DNA of 64,000 nt from Roseitalea porphyridii (GTDB lineage: Bacteria > Pseudomonadota > Alphaproteobacteria > Rhizobiales > Rhizobiaceae). Each line of letters begins with the position of its first letter. The stretch's first letter is position 1. Of this stretch, positions 14,537 through 24,800 are shown one piece after another. Where the stretch lies: positions 620,001 to 684,000 of the forward strand of contig NZ_CP036532.1 of the NCBI RefSeq assembly GCF_004331955.1. The letters run 5' to 3'. The notes under the pieces were generated by a model, which saw only the letters and a program-made list of their open reading frames with translations, had not been told where the DNA came from and did no database searches. The position numbers and the translations under genes are program-made.

Positions 14537-14883
14537 CAGCGCTGCAGGACGAGCGACTGGCCTGTCGTGCCCTTGTCCTGCCCGGACTTGCGCTTGGTCT
14601 CCTCGACCTCGTAGCGCAGCTTCTGCGCTTCCTTCTTGAACGTGCGCTCCTGCTTGCGGTGCTTGCCCTGGGTCAGCCAGGTGCCGACGCCGCCGCAGAC
14701 CACACCAAGCGCCAGCGCGCCGAACAGCCACACGAACAGGGGCGCTTCGTAGGTCAGCGCCGGGTTGCCCGGATTGAACACGTCGATCGAGAGCGGCACC
14801 ATGGTGCGGTTGGCGACCGTCAGGGCGATCAGCACGATCGCCAGCGGGATCAGGATCAGGACGTTGAATATGCGGCGCAGCAT
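14536..14883 (-). CDS. LapA-domain (DUF1049) inner-membrane protein
   Basis: This 115-residue protein has two hydrophobic spans (about residues 6-24 and 48-70) and then a charged, helical cytoplasmic tail rich in Lys, Glu and Arg. That layout is typical of LapA/YciS-like proteins, which in enterobacteria help regulate LPS assembly. In rhizobia this gene often sits between ihfB and other genes, as here. Function in alphaproteobacteria is not established. It overlaps the downstream cyclodeaminase gene by one base. Confidence 0.8.
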   Translation of the reverse strand: MLRRIFNVLILIPLAIVLIALTVANRTMVPLSIDVFNPGNPALTYEAPLFVWLFGALALGVVCGGVGTWLTQGKHRKQERTFKKEAQKLRYEVEETKRKSGQDKGTTGQSLVLQR

Positions 14884-14914
14884 GGGCGGCTCGGCGGTTC
14901 GCTCCGGGTCCGAC

Positions 14915-15199
14915 CTACTTAATGCCGTTCAGCCGGTTCCGCAATTCCTTGCCGGTCTTGAAGAAGGGGACCCACTTCTCCTCGACCATCACCTTTTCGC
15001 CGGTGCGCGGATTGCGGCCCTCGCGGGCGGGTCGGTTCTTGACCGAGAACGCGCCGAAGCCGCGCAGTTCGACGCGGTTGCCCTCGGCCAGCGTTCCGCT
15101 GATCTCGTCGAGCACCGCGTTGACGATGTTCTCGACATCGCGCTGGTAGAGGTGCGGATTGCGGTTGGCGATGATCTGCACGAGTTCGGACTTGATCAT
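14915..15199 (-). CDS. ihfB: Integration host factor subunit beta
   Basis: This 94-residue DNA-bending protein pairs with IHF-alpha. The family core is evident: [49 protein letters not shown] (with the intercalating Pro of the beta arm) and [11 protein letters not shown]. The ATG at 15199 gives the standard length; an upstream in-frame start at 15232 would overlap sppA and is unlikely. IHF commonly assists sigma-54 promoters, and rpoN lies 3.4 kb away, though on the other strand. Confidence 0.95.
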   Translation of the reverse strand: MIKSELVQIIANRNPHLYQRDVENIVNAVLDEISGTLAEGNRVELRGFGAFSVKNRPAREGRNPRTGEKVMVEEKWVPFFKTGKELRNRLNGIK

Positions 15200-15221
15200 G
15201 GGAGCGCTCGCGGGCTTGCGG

Positions 15222-16211
15222 TCACCGGTCACTGACGCCCGGCGGGAACAGGCCGTCAGCGTGCCAAAGCGAGATCAGACCGTCAAGGAAAAGCCTTTGT
15301 TCGAGCGCGTTTGCGACGACCGGGCCGGGACCGGACAGGCCGAGGCCTGACGCGACGTTCCGCGCCACCGCCGCCAGCGACAGCCAGCCGATGTTCTCCT
15401 CGCGCCGTTCCCACTGGATCGTCTCCAGATCCTCGTCGACGCCCTGCTCGGTCAGCCAGGCGCGCGCGGTCTCCTCGCCGCCGAGCGCGTCGACGAGCCC
15501 GTTGTCGAGGCTGATCCGGCCCGAATAGACCGAACCGTCGGCCAGCCGGTCGATCGTTTCGGCATCGAACCCGCGCCGGTCGGCGACAAGGTCCTTGAAC
15601 CACTGGAAACTGTCGAGCACCAGTTCGCGCAGCATTTCCTCGGCGCCTTCGGGCGGTTCGCCGAAGAAGGAGGGCTCGGCCTTCAGCGGCGAGGACTTGA
15701 TCGCCCGTACGTCGATGCCCCAGTCCTCGAGCAGGCCCGTGAAGTTCGGATATTGCACGATCACGCCGATCGAACCGACGATCGAGGAATGGCGCGCGAC
15801 GATGTGGTCGGCGGCGATCGCGGCCATGTAGCCGCCCGATGCGGCCAGCGTCTCGACCTGCGCCACCAGCGGCTTGTCCTCGGCCAGCTTGCGCAAGGCG
15901 ACATGGACGGCCTCGCTTCCCGCCGTTGTGCCGCCCGGCGAATCGATCCGCACGATCACAGCCTCGACGCGCTCGCTCTGCCGGACCAGTTCGATCAGGT
16001 CGAGGGTGCGCTCGTCGCCGGTAATGGTGCCGGCGATGTCGATGCGGGCCACGTGCGGGCGGGTCTGCTCGCCGAACCGGTCGCCGCTGAACCTGGCGGC
16101 GACGCCGATCAGCAGCACGACAATGATCGCGGCGCTGACGATGCGCCAGAACGTGACCTTCCGGCGCAGGCACTGCCGGTCTATGATGTCGTCCGCGCGC
16201 AACGGTTCCAT
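15222..16211 (-). CDS. sppA: Signal peptide peptidase SppA (36K type)
   Basis: This 329-residue membrane serine protease digests cleaved signal peptides. A single N-terminal transmembrane segment (about residues 23-40) anchors it with the protease domain in the periplasm. The nucleophile Ser lies in [16 protein letters not shown] and the general-base Lys in [13 protein letters not shown]. The short, single-repeat form is the usual alphaproteobacterial one. The chosen ATG at 16211 ([13 protein letters not shown]) precedes the membrane span; the much longer open frame upstream overlaps lptC on the other strand and is not coding. ihfB follows 22 bases later. Confidence 0.92.
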   Translation of the reverse strand: MEPLRADDIIDRQCLRRKVTFWRIVSAAIIVVLLIGVAARFSGDRFGEQTRPHVARIDIAGTITGDERTLDLIELVRQSERVEAVIVRIDSPGGTTAGSEAVHVALRKLAEDKPLVAQVETLAASGGYMAAIAADHIVARHSSIVGSIGVIVQYPNFTGLLEDWGIDVRAIKSSPLKAEPSFFGEPPEGAEEMLRELVLDSFQWFKDLVADRRGFDAETIDRLADGSVYSGRISLDNGLVDALGGEETARAWLTEQGVDEDLETIQWERREENIGWLSLAAVARNVASGLGLSGPGPVVANALEQRLFLDGLISLWHADGLFPPGVSDR

Positions 16212-16424
16212 GAGCTTTTCATCTCCGTTCGTGCTCCGGCGGGCACCGAGTAGCACATCCAAAAACGACCACAATGGGAAACTATGCGCAGCCGCACGGG
16301 AATCCAGCCTGCCGAAAGTCACCTCGGGCAGGATCGGACGCGTCGGTCCCGTATGGCGACGAGCCGCGCCGTGCGGCGGGGCAGGGAACGGCGCGACAGG
16401 GCGACAAGGGGCCAGGAACCGAAG

Positions 16425-17093
16425 ATGCAGCCAGCACCGCCACATGACGGCCGGTCGCGCGCCGACAGGAGCCGCCGGTTCGCCAGCGCCGCGCGGCATT
16501 CGGCGCGGGTGCGCGTGCTGCGCTGGCTGGTGCCCGCGATGGCGCTTGCCGTGACCGGGGTCGTCGTCGCGGTCATGGTCGCCTCGCGGCTGCTGCTGCC
16601 CGGTGTCGACATCGAGCTTGCCTCGCGGGCGATCGTCGACGGCCGGCTGGTGATCGGCGATCCACGGCTCGAGGGCTTCACGCCCGACGAGCGCGCCTAT
16701 CGCGTGTCGGCGCAGTCGGCCAGCCAGGCGATCGGCGGCGACACGCTGAGCCTGCGCAAGATCAGCGCCGACATGGAGCTCGAGGACGGCTCGACCGCCT
16801 TCCTGACCGCCGAGAGCGGCACGTTCGACCCCAGTTCCAACAAGCTGACGCTGGACGCCGAGGCGGTGCTCGAAACGACAGCCGGCCTGCGCGCCCAGTT
16901 TTCGCAGGCCGAGATCGACGTCGGCGCCGGTAGTTTCGTCACCCGCCAGCCGGTGCGCGTCAGCCAGCCCGGCACGCAGATCGTCGCCGACAGCCTTTCG
17001 GTCGAGGACGCGGGCAAGCGGCTGGTGTTTGAAAACAATGTCAGCGTGGTGATAGAGCCCTCGGCCATCACAGCGCGGGCCGAAACGGAATGA
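16425..17093 (+). CDS. lptC: LPS export protein LptC
   Basis: This 222-residue bitopic inner-membrane protein hands LPS from the LptBFG transporter to LptA. It has a basic N-terminus, one transmembrane helix (about residues 34-54) and a periplasmic beta-jellyroll region (LRKISADMELEDGSTAFLTA, VLETTAGLRAQFSQAEIDV). The family is weakly conserved, and the call is helped by position: it overlaps lptA by four bases, and lptB follows. The ATG at 16425 (MQPAPPHDGR) was chosen over ATGs further upstream because it gives a typical length. The 213 bases to sppA hold the divergent promoters, though I found no clear consensus there. Confidence 0.88.
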   Translation: MQPAPPHDGRSRADRSRRFASAARHSARVRVLRWLVPAMALAVTGVVVAVMVASRLLLPGVDIELASRAIVDGRLVIGDPRLEGFTPDERAYRVSAQSASQAIGGDTLSLRKISADMELEDGSTAFLTAESGTFDPSSNKLTLDAEAVLETTAGLRAQFSQAEIDVGAGSFVTRQPVRVSQPGTQIVADSLSVEDAGKRLVFENNVSVVIEPSAITARAETE

Positions 17094-17659
17094 AACACAT
17101 GCACATATCATCGCCGCGCGCCGGCGCCGGCATCATCGTGCCGATCCTGGCGGCCATGCTGGTCTGGGCGCTCGCGCTCCCGGCCGCCGCCCAGCTCGCC
17201 GGCGGCGACTTCAACCTGTCGGGCGAGGGTCCGGTGCAGGTCGACGGCGACAGGCTCGAAGTGCTGGAAGATCAGGGACTTGCGATCTTCGAGGGCAATG
17301 TCCGCGTCGTCCAGGGCGAGACGGTGCTGCGCACCGGCCGGCTCGTCATCCACTATGTCCGCGACGGAAGCGGCGCGGCGACGACGGCCGCCGGCGCCTC
17401 GCAGATCGACCGACTCGAGGCGAGCGGCGGGGTCAACATCCAGGCCGGCAATCGCGTCGCCACCGGCGAGGCCGGCACCTACGACATGGGCACCGAAGTG
17501 CTGACCCTGACCGGCAAGCGGGTGACGCTCTCCGAGGACGGCAACGTCGCCACCGGCTGCCGGCTGACGGTCGACATGCGCGCCAACCGGTCGCGGCTCG
17601 AGGGCTGCGCCGACGCCGCCTCGCGCCCGACAATCCTCATCCAGCCGCAGAACCGTTGA
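17090..17659 (+). CDS. lptA: LPS periplasmic transport protein LptA (OstA-like)
   Basis: This 189-residue protein has a signal peptide (hydrophobic stretch about residues 12-32, cleavage after ALPAAA). The OstA/LptA domain follows, with repeated beta strands such as GPVQVDGDRLEVLEDQGLAI and FEGNVRVVQGETVLRTGRL. It forms the periplasmic bridge of the Lpt machine. The start overlaps the lptC stop (ATGA) and the stop overlaps the TTG start of lptB, so the three genes are co-translated. Confidence 0.92.
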   Translation: MKHMHISSPRAGAGIIVPILAAMLVWALALPAAAQLAGGDFNLSGEGPVQVDGDRLEVLEDQGLAIFEGNVRVVQGETVLRTGRLVIHYVRDGSGAATTAAGASQIDRLEASGGVNIQAGNRVATGEAGTYDMGTEVLTLTGKRVTLSEDGNVATGCRLTVDMRANRSRLEGCADAASRPTILIQPQNR

Positions 17660-18489
17660 CGGCCGGCGCGGTGAAGGGGCGGAGCTTGTGGTCGATGTTC
17701 AGGCGCGCCGGTGACACAGTGCCCGCGCAACTGGCAGCCGCGCCCGCCGCCGGCAGCGCGTCGATGACCGGAACGCTGGTCGCGCGCGGCCTGACCAAGA
17801 GCTATCGCGGCCGCAAGGTGGTCGACGGCGCGTCGATGGCGGTGCGCGCCGGCGAGGCGGTCGGCCTTCTCGGCCCGAACGGGGCGGGCAAGACGACCTG
17901 CTTCTACATGGTCACCGGCCTCGTTCCGGTCGATGCCGGCCAGATCCTGATCGACGGACACGACGTCACCGCCATGCCGATGTATCAGCGCGCGCGCCTC
18001 GGCATCGGCTATCTGCCGCAGGAAGCGTCGATCTTCCGGGGCCTGTCGGTCGAACAGAACATCATGGCGATCCTCGAGGTCGTCGAACCCGATACCGCCG
18101 CGCGGGCCCGCAAGCTCGACGCGCTGCTCGACGAATTCTCCATCGCCCATCTGCGCAAGTCGCCGTCGATCTCCCTTTCGGGCGGTGAACGCCGGCGCTG
18201 CGAGATCGCCCGGGCGCTGGCGTCCGATCCCGCCTTCATGCTGCTCGACGAACCGTTCGCCGGCGTCGACCCGATCGCCATCTCCGACATCCAGGGCCTC
18301 GTGCGGCATCTGACGCGGCGCGGCATCGGCGTTCTGATCACCGATCACAACGTCCGCGAGACGCTGGGGCTGATCGACCGGGCCTACATCATCCACGCCG
18401 GCGCGGTGCTCACGCACGGCAGGCCCGAGGAGATCATCGCCAACCCCGACGTGCGCCGTCTTTACCTTGGCGACCAGTTCAGCCTTTGA
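17656..18489 (+). CDS. lptB: LPS export ABC transporter ATP-binding protein LptB
   Basis: This 277-residue ATPase powers LPS extraction with LptF and LptG. Walker A (GLLGPNGAGKTTCFYMVTG), the signature SLSGGERRRCEIARALA, Walker B (FMLLDEPFAGVDPIAI) and the switch His (ITDHNVRE) are intact. The open frame begins at a TTG overlapping the lptA stop. That gives an N-terminal extension of about 36 residues before MTGTLVARGLTKSYRG, and a start at 17764 would give the usual LptB length. Rhizobial LptB proteins often have such an extension, so I keep the longer form with caution. rpoN follows after 104 bases, the classic gene order. Confidence 0.95.
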   Translation: MTAGAVKGRSLWSMFRRAGDTVPAQLAAAPAAGSASMTGTLVARGLTKSYRGRKVVDGASMAVRAGEAVGLLGPNGAGKTTCFYMVTGLVPVDAGQILIDGHDVTAMPMYQRARLGIGYLPQEASIFRGLSVEQNIMAILEVVEPDTAARARKLDALLDEFSIAHLRKSPSISLSGGERRRCEIARALASDPAFMLLDEPFAGVDPIAISDIQGLVRHLTRRGIGVLITDHNVRETLGLIDRAYIIHAGAVLTHGRPEEIIANPDVRRLYLGDQFSL

Positions 18490-18593
18490 TCGCGCCGAAC
18501 GGGCTGGCCTTCGCCGCGCGAACCCGCTTTAATGCAGCATGCAAGAGTTGGGCCAGATCGGCCCATGCGAGTGACGCGTAGGATGACATTTTC

Positions 18594-20075
18594 ATGGCGC
18601 TGACGGCCCGCCTCAATCTGCGCCAGGCGCAGTCGATGACGATGACGCCGCAGTTGCTGCAGTCGATCCGGCTGCTGCAGTTCACCCATGCCGAACTGGA
18701 ACAGTTTATCGAAGACCAGATCGAGCGCAACCCGCTGCTCGAACGACCCCAGGAGACGGCCGAGCCGCAGGACGGGGGCGGCGAGGCGCAGGGGCTGCCG
18801 CAGAGCGCCGCCGGCATGGCCGACCGGCTCGACGCCTCGCTCGAGAACGTCTTTCCCGACGATCCGGGCCGCAGCGAGCCGGACGGGCATCGCGTGCGCG
18901 GCGGGCCGATGCCCGGCCTGCCCTCGATGGGCGTCCCGGACGGCGACTGGCCGATCGAGGACTTCGCCGCCGGCAAGCCGACCCTTCGCGATCACGTGAT
19001 GGCGCAGGCGGCGCTCGCCTTTCGCGAGCCGGCAAAGGCCGCCATCGCCGCCGAACTGGCCGACCGGCTCGACGAGCGCGGCTATCTCGAGGCCGACCTC
19101 GATGCGCTGGCGGAGCGGCTCGGCACGTCGGCTGAAAGCGTCTCGGACGTGCTTTCCGCGCTGCAGGGTTTCGAGCCGGCCGGCATCTTCGCCCGCGATC
19201 TGGCCGAGTGCCTGGCCCTTCAATGCGCGCGCCGCGACCGGCTCGACCCGGCCATGCGCATGCTGCTCGACAATCTCGATCTTCTCGCCCGCCGCGACTT
19301 CCGCGCGCTCAGCCGCCTGTGCGGCGTCGATCAGGCCGATCTCGTCGACATGCTGGCCGAGATCAGGACGCTCGATCCAAGGCCGGGCCTGGCCTATGAC
19401 ACCGCGCCGGTCCAGGCGGTCGTCCACGATGTCGAGGTCCGGGCCGGCGCCGACGGCGCATGGCAGGTCGAACTCAACCGCGATGCCCTGCCGCGCGTGC
19501 TGGTCGACCGCGACTACTACGCCACCGTCACCGCCGGCGCGCTGAACGGCGAGGAGAAATCGTTCATGACCCAGTGCCTTCAGGACGCGCACTGGCTCGA
19601 GCGCAGTCTGGACCAGCGCGCCAACACCATCCTGAAGGTTGCCGCGGAGATCGTCCGCCGGCAGGACGGCTTCCTCGTTTCCGGCGTCAGCGGTCTCAGG
19701 CCCCTGACGATGAAGGCGGTCGCCGAGGAGATCGCCATGCACGAATCGACGGTCAGCCGTGTGGTCGCCAACAAGTACATGCTGACGCCGCGCGGCATCT
19801 TCGAACTGCGCTTCTTCTTCACCGGCGCAATCGGCGGCACCGAAGGGGAGGGCGGCGATCATTCGGCCGAAAGCGTGCGCCAGCGCATCCGCGCCCTGAT
19901 CGACGCCGAGCCGCCCGAGAAGATCCTGTCGGACGACGCGCTGGTCGGCCTGTTGCGGGGCGAGGGCGTCGACATCGCCCGGCGCACCGTCGCCAAGTAT
20001 CGCGAATCGATGAACATCGCCTCCTCGGTGCAGCGCCGGCGCGAAAAGCGCGCCCGCGCGCTGATCGGCGCGTGA
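18594..20075 (+). CDS. rpoN: RNA polymerase sigma-54 factor RpoN
   Basis: This 493-residue sigma factor directs transcription from -24/-12 promoters with enhancer-binding activators, for nitrogen and other functions. Region I is Gln/Leu-rich (ARLNLRQAQSMTMTPQLLQS), followed by an acidic region II, core-binding segments and a helix-turn-helix (MHESTVSRVVANKYM). The diagnostic RpoN box IARRTVAKYRES is near the C-terminus. All regions are complete. The upstream lptB and downstream hpf-ptsN are the canonical neighbours. The 104-base gap before it contains a small inverted repeat, TGGGCC/GGCCCA. Confidence 0.97.
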   Translation: MALTARLNLRQAQSMTMTPQLLQSIRLLQFTHAELEQFIEDQIERNPLLERPQETAEPQDGGGEAQGLPQSAAGMADRLDASLENVFPDDPGRSEPDGHRVRGGPMPGLPSMGVPDGDWPIEDFAAGKPTLRDHVMAQAALAFREPAKAAIAAELADRLDERGYLEADLDALAERLGTSAESVSDVLSALQGFEPAGIFARDLAECLALQCARRDRLDPAMRMLLDNLDLLARRDFRALSRLCGVDQADLVDMLAEIRTLDPRPGLAYDTAPVQAVVHDVEVRAGADGAWQVELNRDALPRVLVDRDYYATVTAGALNGEEKSFMTQCLQDAHWLERSLDQRANTILKVAAEIVRRQDGFLVSGVSGLRPLTMKAVAEEIAMHESTVSRVVANKYMLTPRGIFELRFFFTGAIGGTEGEGGDHSAESVRQRIRALIDAEPPEKILSDDALVGLLRGEGVDIARRTVAKYRESMNIASSVQRRREKRARALIGA

Positions 20076-20217
20076 ACCCGGGCCGGGCCCCCGCGCGAAT
20101 TGACCCTTCACATCGCTTGATGATTGCATCAGTCTTGTCCGATGGAGGATCCTGCACCGGCGCCTATCCGTTTGCCGGCATAACAAGAACATGGGTATCA
20201 ACTAGAGAGGACACACC

Positions 20218-20793
20218 ATGAGCCTGCGCGTATCGGGAAAGCACATGGAGATCGGCGATGCGTTCCGCACGCGCATCGAGGACCGTATCGACGAGGCGGT
20301 CGACAAGTATTTCGGCGGCCGCGCCTCGGGCCACGTGACGGTCGAGAAGTCGAAGTCGCGTTTTACGACGGACTGCATGCTGCATCTCGATTCGGGCGCC
20401 ATGCTGCAGGCCACCGGCGAAGCCCAGGATCCGCAGGCCTCCTTCGATGCCGCCGCCGAGCGGATCGAAAAGCGCCTGCGCCGCTACAAGCGCCGGCTGA
20501 AGTCCCACCACGCCAACGGCGCGGCCAACCGGGTCGAGGAATATGCCTACCGCGTGCTTGAGGCGCTGCCCGAGGACGAGGACGAGGACATCCCCGAGGA
20601 CTACGCGCCGCTGGTCATCGCCGAGACCAAGATGGGTTTGTCCACCATGCCGGTTTCATCGGCGGTTTTGCAACTGGACCTTCAGGACACTCCGGTCTAT
20701 GTGTTCCGCAATGCTGGGAGCGGTGATGTCAACCTTGTGTACCGCCGCCCCGATGGACATATCGGCTGGATCGACCCGGGTACGTTGAAGTAG
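20218..20793 (+). CDS. hpf: Long-form ribosome hibernation promoting factor
   Basis: This 191-residue protein dimerises 70S ribosomes in stationary phase. The N-terminal S30AE domain (about residues 1-110, MSLRVSGKHMEIGDAFRTRI) binds the 30S decoding region. An acidic linker (EALPEDEDEDIPEDY) joins it to the C-terminal dimerisation domain (VLQLDLQDTPVYVFRNAGSG, VYRRPDGHIGWIDPG), which marks the long form. A strong AGAGAGGA ribosome site precedes the ATG. The 142-base gap after rpoN may hold its own promoter: TTGCCG and TATCAA 18 bp apart is a weak candidate. Confidence 0.95.
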   Translation: MSLRVSGKHMEIGDAFRTRIEDRIDEAVDKYFGGRASGHVTVEKSKSRFTTDCMLHLDSGAMLQATGEAQDPQASFDAAAERIEKRLRRYKRRLKSHHANGAANRVEEYAYRVLEALPEDEDEDIPEDYAPLVIAETKMGLSTMPVSSAVLQLDLQDTPVYVFRNAGSGDVNLVYRRPDGHIGWIDPGTLK

Positions 20794-20871
20794 CGACGGC
20801 GCGCGCGCCCGCTGCAAGAGATTTGTCGTGACGCGGTCACGGCGCCGGTCAGGCCGACGGCCCAAGAGGGA

Positions 20872-21342
20872 ATGACGATGGATCTGGGCGATATCATCGC
20901 GGAAAACGCCGTGATCGGCGATCTGCGCGCCAATTCGAAGAAGCAGCTTCTCCAAACACTGTCCGAACACGCCGCCGACCTGACGGGGCTTTCGGCACGC
21001 GAGATCTTCGATACCGTTCTGCAACGCGAAAAGCTCGGCTCGACGGGCGTCGGCAACGGCATCGCCATTCCGCACGCCAAGTTTCCCGGCTTCGACCGGA
21101 TCGCGGGCGTGTTCGCGCGGCTGGCCGAGCCGATCGATTTCGATGCGCTCGACGAACAGCCGGTCGATCTGGTGTTCCTGCTGCTGGCGCCGGAGAACGC
21201 CGGCGCCGATCATCTCAAGGCGCTTTCGCGCGTCGCCCGGCTGATGCGCGAGCCGGCGCGGGTGGCGCTGCTGCGCGCCACCACCGACCCGCACACGCTC
21301 TATCATCATCTGGTCAGCGCGCCCGCCTCGAACGCGGCCTGA
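20872..21342 (+). CDS. ptsN: Nitrogen PTS EIIA component PtsN
   Basis: This 156-residue EIIA-Ntr protein is the terminal phosphoacceptor of the regulatory PTS (PtsP-PtsO-PtsN), which adjusts nitrogen, potassium and carbon metabolism. The phosphorylated His is in GNGIAIPHAKFPG, about residue 68. Domain length and the motif LLAPENAGADHLKALSRVARL fit the family. It is the last gene of the rpoN-hpf-ptsN group. A second in-frame ATG (20878) is an alternative start. It faces the sugar transporter ATPase gene tail to tail with 9 bases between. Confidence 0.95.
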   Translation: MTMDLGDIIAENAVIGDLRANSKKQLLQTLSEHAADLTGLSAREIFDTVLQREKLGSTGVGNGIAIPHAKFPGFDRIAGVFARLAEPIDFDALDEQPVDLVFLLLAPENAGADHLKALSRVARLMREPARVALLRATTDPHTLYHHLVSAPASNAA

Positions 21343-21351
21343 CCGCGCGCG

Positions 21352-22434
<1,083 letters not shown>

Positions 22435-22468
22435 GTCGTCTCCCCCGCGATTGGCTTGCCGCGGCCGG

Positions 22469-23299
22469 TTAGGCGCGCGGGCCGAGCTTGATTTCGATGT
22501 CTGTGATGATCGCCTGCGCCGCCGCGCGCACCTCGTCCTCCCACCGGGCAAGCTGCTCGAGCGGAATCCGGTAGCTCGGCGCGGTCACCGAGATGCCCGC
22601 GGCGAACGACCGGTCGTGCGACCAAAGCGGCGCGGCCACGCAATGGATGCCCTGCTCGTGCTCCTCGCGGTCGTAGGCAATGCCGGACGTGCGGATACGC
22701 GCCACCTCGGCTTCCAGCGCGGCGGCGTCGGTGATCGTGTTGTCGGTGTGGCGAACGAAGCCGATCCGGGCAATCCGCGCCCGCGCCTCGGCCGGGGGCA
22801 GCGCGGCAAGCGCCGCCTTGCCGACGCCGGTGCAGTAGCAGGGCGAGGCGTTGCCGATCTGGCTGTGCATGCGCACCGCCTGGCGCGATTCGACCTTGTC
22901 CAGATAGATCACCTCGAGATCCTGAAGCACCCCCAGATGAACGGTCTCGCCGGTCTTCTCGTGCAGCGCGGTCAGGTGCGGTTCGGCGATCTCGCGGAAG
23001 CGGTTGCCCGACCAGGCGCGCGCCGCGAACTGCAAAAGCCGCAGACCGAGCCCGTAGGACTGGTCCGGGTTCACCTGCAGCAATCCCTCGGAGATCAGGT
23101 TGGAGACCTGCCGGTGCAGCGTTCCCGGCGGCTGCCCGACCGCATCGCGCAGGTCGCGAAAGCGCATCGGCCGGTCGGCGCGCGCCACCGTATCGAGCAC
23201 CGCGATCGCCTTGCCCAGCGTGCCGGTGCCGACATCCGCCCGGCCACCCGTTTCCGGTGCCCGGCGCACGGCCATCTGCCTGTCAGTGTCCGCCGACAT
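22469..23299 (-). CDS. IclR-family transcriptional regulator of the galactoside locus
   Basis: This 276-residue regulator has an N-terminal winged helix-turn-helix ([28 protein letters not shown]) and a C-terminal IclR effector-binding domain ([52 protein letters not shown]). IclR proteins usually repress or activate a divergent catabolic operon in response to a pathway metabolite. Here the divergent operon is for galactosides, so galactose, galactonate or KDGal is a plausible effector. Two adjacent ATGs follow GGGGGAGG; I chose the second. It is probably autoregulated through the palindrome at 23382-23412. Confidence 0.9.
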   Translation of the reverse strand: MSADTDRQMAVRRAPETGGRADVGTGTLGKAIAVLDTVARADRPMRFRDLRDAVGQPPGTLHRQVSNLISEGLLQVNPDQSYGLGLRLLQFAARAWSGNRFREIAEPHLTALHEKTGETVHLGVLQDLEVIYLDKVESRQAVRMHSQIGNASPCYCTGVGKAALAALPPAEARARIARIGFVRHTDNTITDAAALEAEVARIRTSGIAYDREEHEQGIHCVAAPLWSHDRSFAAGISVTAPSYRIPLEQLARWEDEVRAAAQAIITDIEIKLGPRA

Positions 23300-23350
23300 C
23301 ATCCTCCCCCGGACGCGGCGCACCCTGGCCGCGCCCTTGACTTGGCTGCG

Positions 23351-23379
23351 ACGTTAGCCCAATAATTCGACATAGTCAA
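23351..23379 (-). promoter_or_regulatory. Candidate promoter of the IclR gene
   Basis: On the minus strand, TTGACT (23379-23374) is followed after 17 bp by TAACGT (23356-23351). This would give a leader of about 45 bases before the iclR start. The palindromic operator candidate lies immediately upstream of the -35. Confidence 0.5.
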
Positions 23380-23381
23380 AC

Positions 23382-23412
23382 TGCGTTCCATTATACGGAA
23401 TGACGGAACGCA
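23382..23412. promoter_or_regulatory. Candidate IclR operator in the divergent intergenic region
   Basis: An outer inverted repeat TGCGTTCC (23382-23389) and GGAACGCA (23405-23412) encloses an inner TTCC-N7-GGAA (23386-23400). CGGAA occurs twice, three bases apart. Palindromes built on TTCC...GGAA are typical of IclR-family sites. The position between the regulator and the binding-protein gene fits control of both arms. Confidence 0.6.
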
Positions 23413-23506
23413 TTTGTCTGCTTTTGAACCGCGCCCGACGTCTTCGCTGACGGCGCGTCAAGCAACGGCGGATGGCAGTCCATCCGCACTCGGGAGGAAA
23501 ATCGGG

Positions 23507-24742
23507 ATGAAACCCATTATCAAGAGCGCCGTGATCGGCGCGGCCGTCGCGGCGACGATGTCCGGCACGGCGTTCGCGCGCGATCTCGTCATCACCTACG
23601 ACGATCTCAATCCGGCACCCAAGGAATCGTTCGAATGGGTGATCGAGCAGTTCAAGGCCGAAAATCCGGACATCAACGTCATCACCAACATCAACGACCG
23701 CGAGGCCCACAAGACCGCGATCCGCAACTTCCTGTCGGCCGACGCGCCCGACGTGACGTCCTGGTATGCCGGCAACCGCATGGCGCCGTTCGTCGATGCG
23801 GGCCTGTTCGAGGACGTGTCCGACGTGTGGACCGACAACGGTTTCGACGAGACGCTTGCCTCGACCATGCCGTCCATGACCATCGACGGCAAGCAGTGGG
23901 GCGTGCCCTATACCTACTATCAGTGGGGCGTCTACTATCGGAAGGACATCTTCGACGAGCTGGGCCTTGAAGAGCCCGAGACCTGGGAAGAGCTGCTCGA
24001 GGTCTCGCGCACCCTGTCGGAGAACGACATCACGCCCTTCACCATCGGAACCCAGTTCCTGTGGACCGCTGCCGGCGTGTTCGATTATCTGAACCTGCGC
24101 CAGAACGGCTACGAGTTCCACAACGATCTGACCGCCGGCCGCGTCGCCTACACCGACGAGCGTGTCCGCGCGACCTTCGAGCGCTGGAACGAACTGATGG
24201 AGGCCGGCGGCTTCATCGAGAACCACGCCACGATGAGCTGGCAGGACGCGCTTGCGCCGTTCGTCAACGGCGAGGCAGCCATGTACGTGATGGGCAACTT
24301 CGCCGTCGCGGCCATGCGCGATGCGGGCCTGTCGGACGACCAGATCGACTTCTTCCAGTTCCCGGTCATCAACCCGGACATTCCGAACGCCGAGGAAGCG
24401 CCGACCGACACCTGGCACATTCCGGCCAACGCCCAGAACAAGGAGGACGCCCGCAAGTTCCTCGCCTTCGTCGCGCGCCCGGACATCCAGACCGAGTGGA
24501 ACAAGCGGCTCGGCCAGCTTCCGGTCAACTCGCAGGCCGAAGTGGGCGACGACAAGTTCCTGCAGCAGGGGTTCGAGGTCCTGAACGCGGCGGCCGGTAT
24601 CGCCCAGTTCTATGACCGCGACGCGCCCGCCGAGATGGCCAAGGCCGGCATGGAAGGCTTCCAGGAGTTCATGATCAACCCCGATCGCCTGGACCGCATC
24701 CTCGAGCGCCTCGACCGCGTCCAGGAGCGGGTCTACAACTGA
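23507..24742 (+). CDS. Sugar ABC transporter substrate-binding protein (galactoside uptake, inferred)
   Basis: This 411-residue periplasmic binding protein of the CUT1/extracellular solute-binding family 1 type opens the ten-gene operon. A signal peptide is clear (MKPIIKSAVIGAAVAATMSG, cleavage after AFA), and the mature domain includes DVTSWYAGNRMAPFVDAGLF and GEAAMYVMGNFAVAAM. GGGAGG precedes the ATG at 23507. The ligand is inferred from the neighbouring alpha- and beta-galactosidases: an alpha- or beta-galactoside oligosaccharide. Sequence alone does not show the ligand. Confidence 0.9.
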   Translation: MKPIIKSAVIGAAVAATMSGTAFARDLVITYDDLNPAPKESFEWVIEQFKAENPDINVITNINDREAHKTAIRNFLSADAPDVTSWYAGNRMAPFVDAGLFEDVSDVWTDNGFDETLASTMPSMTIDGKQWGVPYTYYQWGVYYRKDIFDELGLEEPETWEELLEVSRTLSENDITPFTIGTQFLWTAAGVFDYLNLRQNGYEFHNDLTAGRVAYTDERVRATFERWNELMEAGGFIENHATMSWQDALAPFVNGEAAMYVMGNFAVAAMRDAGLSDDQIDFFQFPVINPDIPNAEEAPTDTWHIPANAQNKEDARKFLAFVARPDIQTEWNKRLGQLPVNSQAEVGDDKFLQQGFEVLNAAAGIAQFYDRDAPAEMAKAGMEGFQEFMINPDRLDRILERLDRVQERVYN

Positions 24743-24800
24743 CCCTGTGACGGCCGGGCGCCACCGGGCGCCCGGCCCCTTCTTTCCGCGAGGTCCGGAC

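Noticed and set aside
20076-20217. Sigma-54 promoter before hpf
   Set aside because: No TGGC-N8-TGC type -24/-12 pair was found, only weak sigma-70-like hexamers.
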